Assembly (NCBI RefSeq): GCF_013523125.1
Contig: NZ_JAAMQJ010000011.1
Span: 1-64,000, forward strand
DNA: 64,000 nucleotides
Direction: 5' to 3'
Source of the DNA: Pseudomonas entomophila
GTDB taxonomy: Bacteria; Pseudomonadota; Gammaproteobacteria; Pseudomonadales; Pseudomonadaceae
This document shows, piece after piece, positions 63,137 through 64,000 of this stretch. The position numbers and the translations under genes were made by a program. The stretch's first letter is position 1. Each line of letters begins with the position of its first letter. A model generated the notes under the pieces. It had not been told where the DNA came from. It worked only from the letters and a program-made list of their open reading frames with translations, and did no database searches.

Positions 63137-63672
63137 TTCTTGGCTCCTTGTCGGTTCAACCAGGCCACGGTGGCGGGCGAGGCCTGGGCCAGCGGAATCG
63201 AGGCCTGGTGCAGGCTGCCGTCCCAGCCTTCGATGCTGATCCAGAGTTCGGCGTCGGGGCGGGTGCGGGGTGGGATGGGCAATGAGGTGATCATGCGGTA
63301 TGGCGGGCCGAAGAAGATCGTGCCGGCGGTGCGCAGGCTGCGTGGTTTGCCAATGCGCAGATAGACGGCCTTGGCGCCCTCGATACAGGTCGTGCACAAG
63401 GCGGCGTTGAACAGCTTGAAGTGCCCGGCCGGGCCATCGGCCTGGGGCGCTTCGTCACGAAACTCTGCCAGGTCGAGGCGGTAGGGGCCGACCTGGATGT
63501 CCTTGACGAGGTGCGCACCCAGACCGCCTTCGCCACGGAACAGCTTGGCATCGGCGAAGTACTTGGGCATGAAGCCCAACGGGATCAGGATCAGCAGGAT
63601 GTTCAGGTGAAAGCGCCATTTCAGCCAGAACTGGCGCACGGGGCTGTGGTGCACGGCAGTAGCCTGGCTCAT
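63133..63672 (-). CDS. Membrane-anchored periplasmic protein of the metal-import operon
   Basis: 179 residues, one N-terminal membrane helix (WRFHLNILLILIPLGFMP), then a periplasmic part with LFRGEGGLGAHLVKDIQVGP and a CxxC (LCTTCIEGAK). I recognise no defined family. Coupled by ATGA overlaps to both neighbours. The CxxC and position suggest a metal or redox role next to the PepSY protein. Confidence 0.72.
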   Translation of the reverse strand: MSQATAVHHSPVRQFWLKWRFHLNILLILIPLGFMPKYFADAKLFRGEGGLGAHLVKDIQVGPYRLDLAEFRDEAPQADGPAGHFKLFNAALCTTCIEGAKAVYLRIGKPRSLRTAGTIFFGPPYRMITSLPIPPRTRPDAELWISIEGWDGSLHQASIPLAQASPATVAWLNRQGAKK

Positions 63673-64000
63673 GGTTGCGCCTCCACGGCGGTCTCGAGAC
63701 GCGCGGTGCGCGGGCGTACGCTGCGCTCGTTGCGCTTGAGTGCAGCGGCGGTGGCCTGGGCGGTGCGTTTGGTCCAGATCAGCAGCCCGCTGAGGACCAT
63801 CAGCGTCAGGACCAGGCCGAAGAAGAACCAGATCAGCTTGATCGGCAGGCCACCGAAGTCGCCGGTGTGCAAGGGGCGCATGGACTCGGTGACGAATTCC
63901 AGCGCCGAGCGGTCCTCGAGCAGGAACTGGCTGTCCACGCGGCGGGTGTAGGGGTTGACGTCGGCGCTCTGGAACATCAGCGGATACCAGCCGCGGCCGC
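63669..64000 (-). CDS. PepSY-associated membrane protein, C-terminal part (cut by right edge)
   Basis: Partial: the frame is open to base 64000, and the N-terminal part is off the window. Visible are GRGWYPLMFQSADVNPYTRR, then the C-terminal membrane helix block MRPLHTGDFGGLPIKLIWFF and LTLMVLSGLLIWTKR typical of PepSY_TM proteins found beside TonB-dependent siderophore or metal receptors. First visible gene of the metal-import operon; the promoter and any receptor gene lie to the right. Confidence 0.82.
   Translation of the reverse strand, partial: GRGWYPLMFQSADVNPYTRRVDSQFLLEDRSALEFVTESMRPLHTGDFGGLPIKLIWFFFGLVLTLMVLSGLLIWTKRTAQATAAALKRNERSVRPRTARLETAVEAQP

Overview
The window is chromosomal DNA of a high-GC Pseudomonas, most likely of the P. 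putida group. The evidence is gene content and order (csiV-mfd / gap / sthA / GDPD / PilZ / lolCDE), P. putida-style REP palindromes (GTGGGAGCTGGCTTGCCAGC / GCGGGCAAGCCCGCTCCCAC), a PvdS-type iron-starvation box and many Pseudomonas-specific families. I see no prophage, insertion sequence, CRISPR array, rRNA or tRNA.

Layout. 1-6.0 kb: a heptamer array, brnQ, a DUF599 membrane protein, a small lipoprotein, htpG behind a near-perfect sigma-32 promoter, and a dienelactone hydrolase. 6.0-6.6 kb: a tandem REP cluster with a 117-bp period. 6.6-13.9 kb (minus): mfd, csiV and a SWIM/SNF2 helicase in one run. 14.1-17.4 kb: long-form gap and sthA, separated by a second heptamer array. 17.4-22.1 kb: GDPD and PilZ (minus), then lolCDE. 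22.4-30.6 kb: aldo/keto reductase, methyltransferase, a Tat-exported class A beta-lactamase, a third heptamer array, an ABC exporter, an HSL-type esterase, an amino-acid permease and a DUF4142 protein. 30.7-36.0 kb: small membrane and envelope genes, including a three-gene DUF3618/holin-fold/unknown operon, and a WYL-type regulator.

36.2-37.7 kb: a TPP riboswitch leads two different tenA genes (Cys-lacking, then Cys-containing), a thiamin-pyrimidine salvage unit. 37.8-44.5 kb: a MocR regulator, two APC permeases, a nitrilase-family amidase and a LuxR regulator, which look like small amine or amino-acid utilisation modules. 44.6-50.6 kb: a small membrane protein, a DUF4432 epimerase-like protein, arfB, the NAD salvage pair pncA-pncB divergent from its probable repressor nrtR with two palindromes between them, and a bestrophin.

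50.8-54.7 kb (minus): a curli operon in the order csgE-csgF-csgA-csgG-csgB-csgH-like, preceded by an AT-rich region holding GACGTC palindromes. 55.0-58.3 kb: an unknown gene, then mbtH and a type II thioesterase behind an exact TAAAT-N16-CGT box (pyoverdine accessory genes), an isochorismatase-fold hydrolase, and a DUF1615 lipoprotein that seems to use a CTG start. 58.8-64.0 kb (minus): a translationally coupled metal (probably zinc) ABC import operon with two binding proteins, small periplasmic and membrane partners and a PepSY protein cut by the right edge.

The main non-gene signals are three heptamer elements sharing an inverted-arm layout, REP-pair units with a conserved linker, a TPP riboswitch, and paired or single operator candidates for NrtR, PvdS, RpoH and the curli operon.
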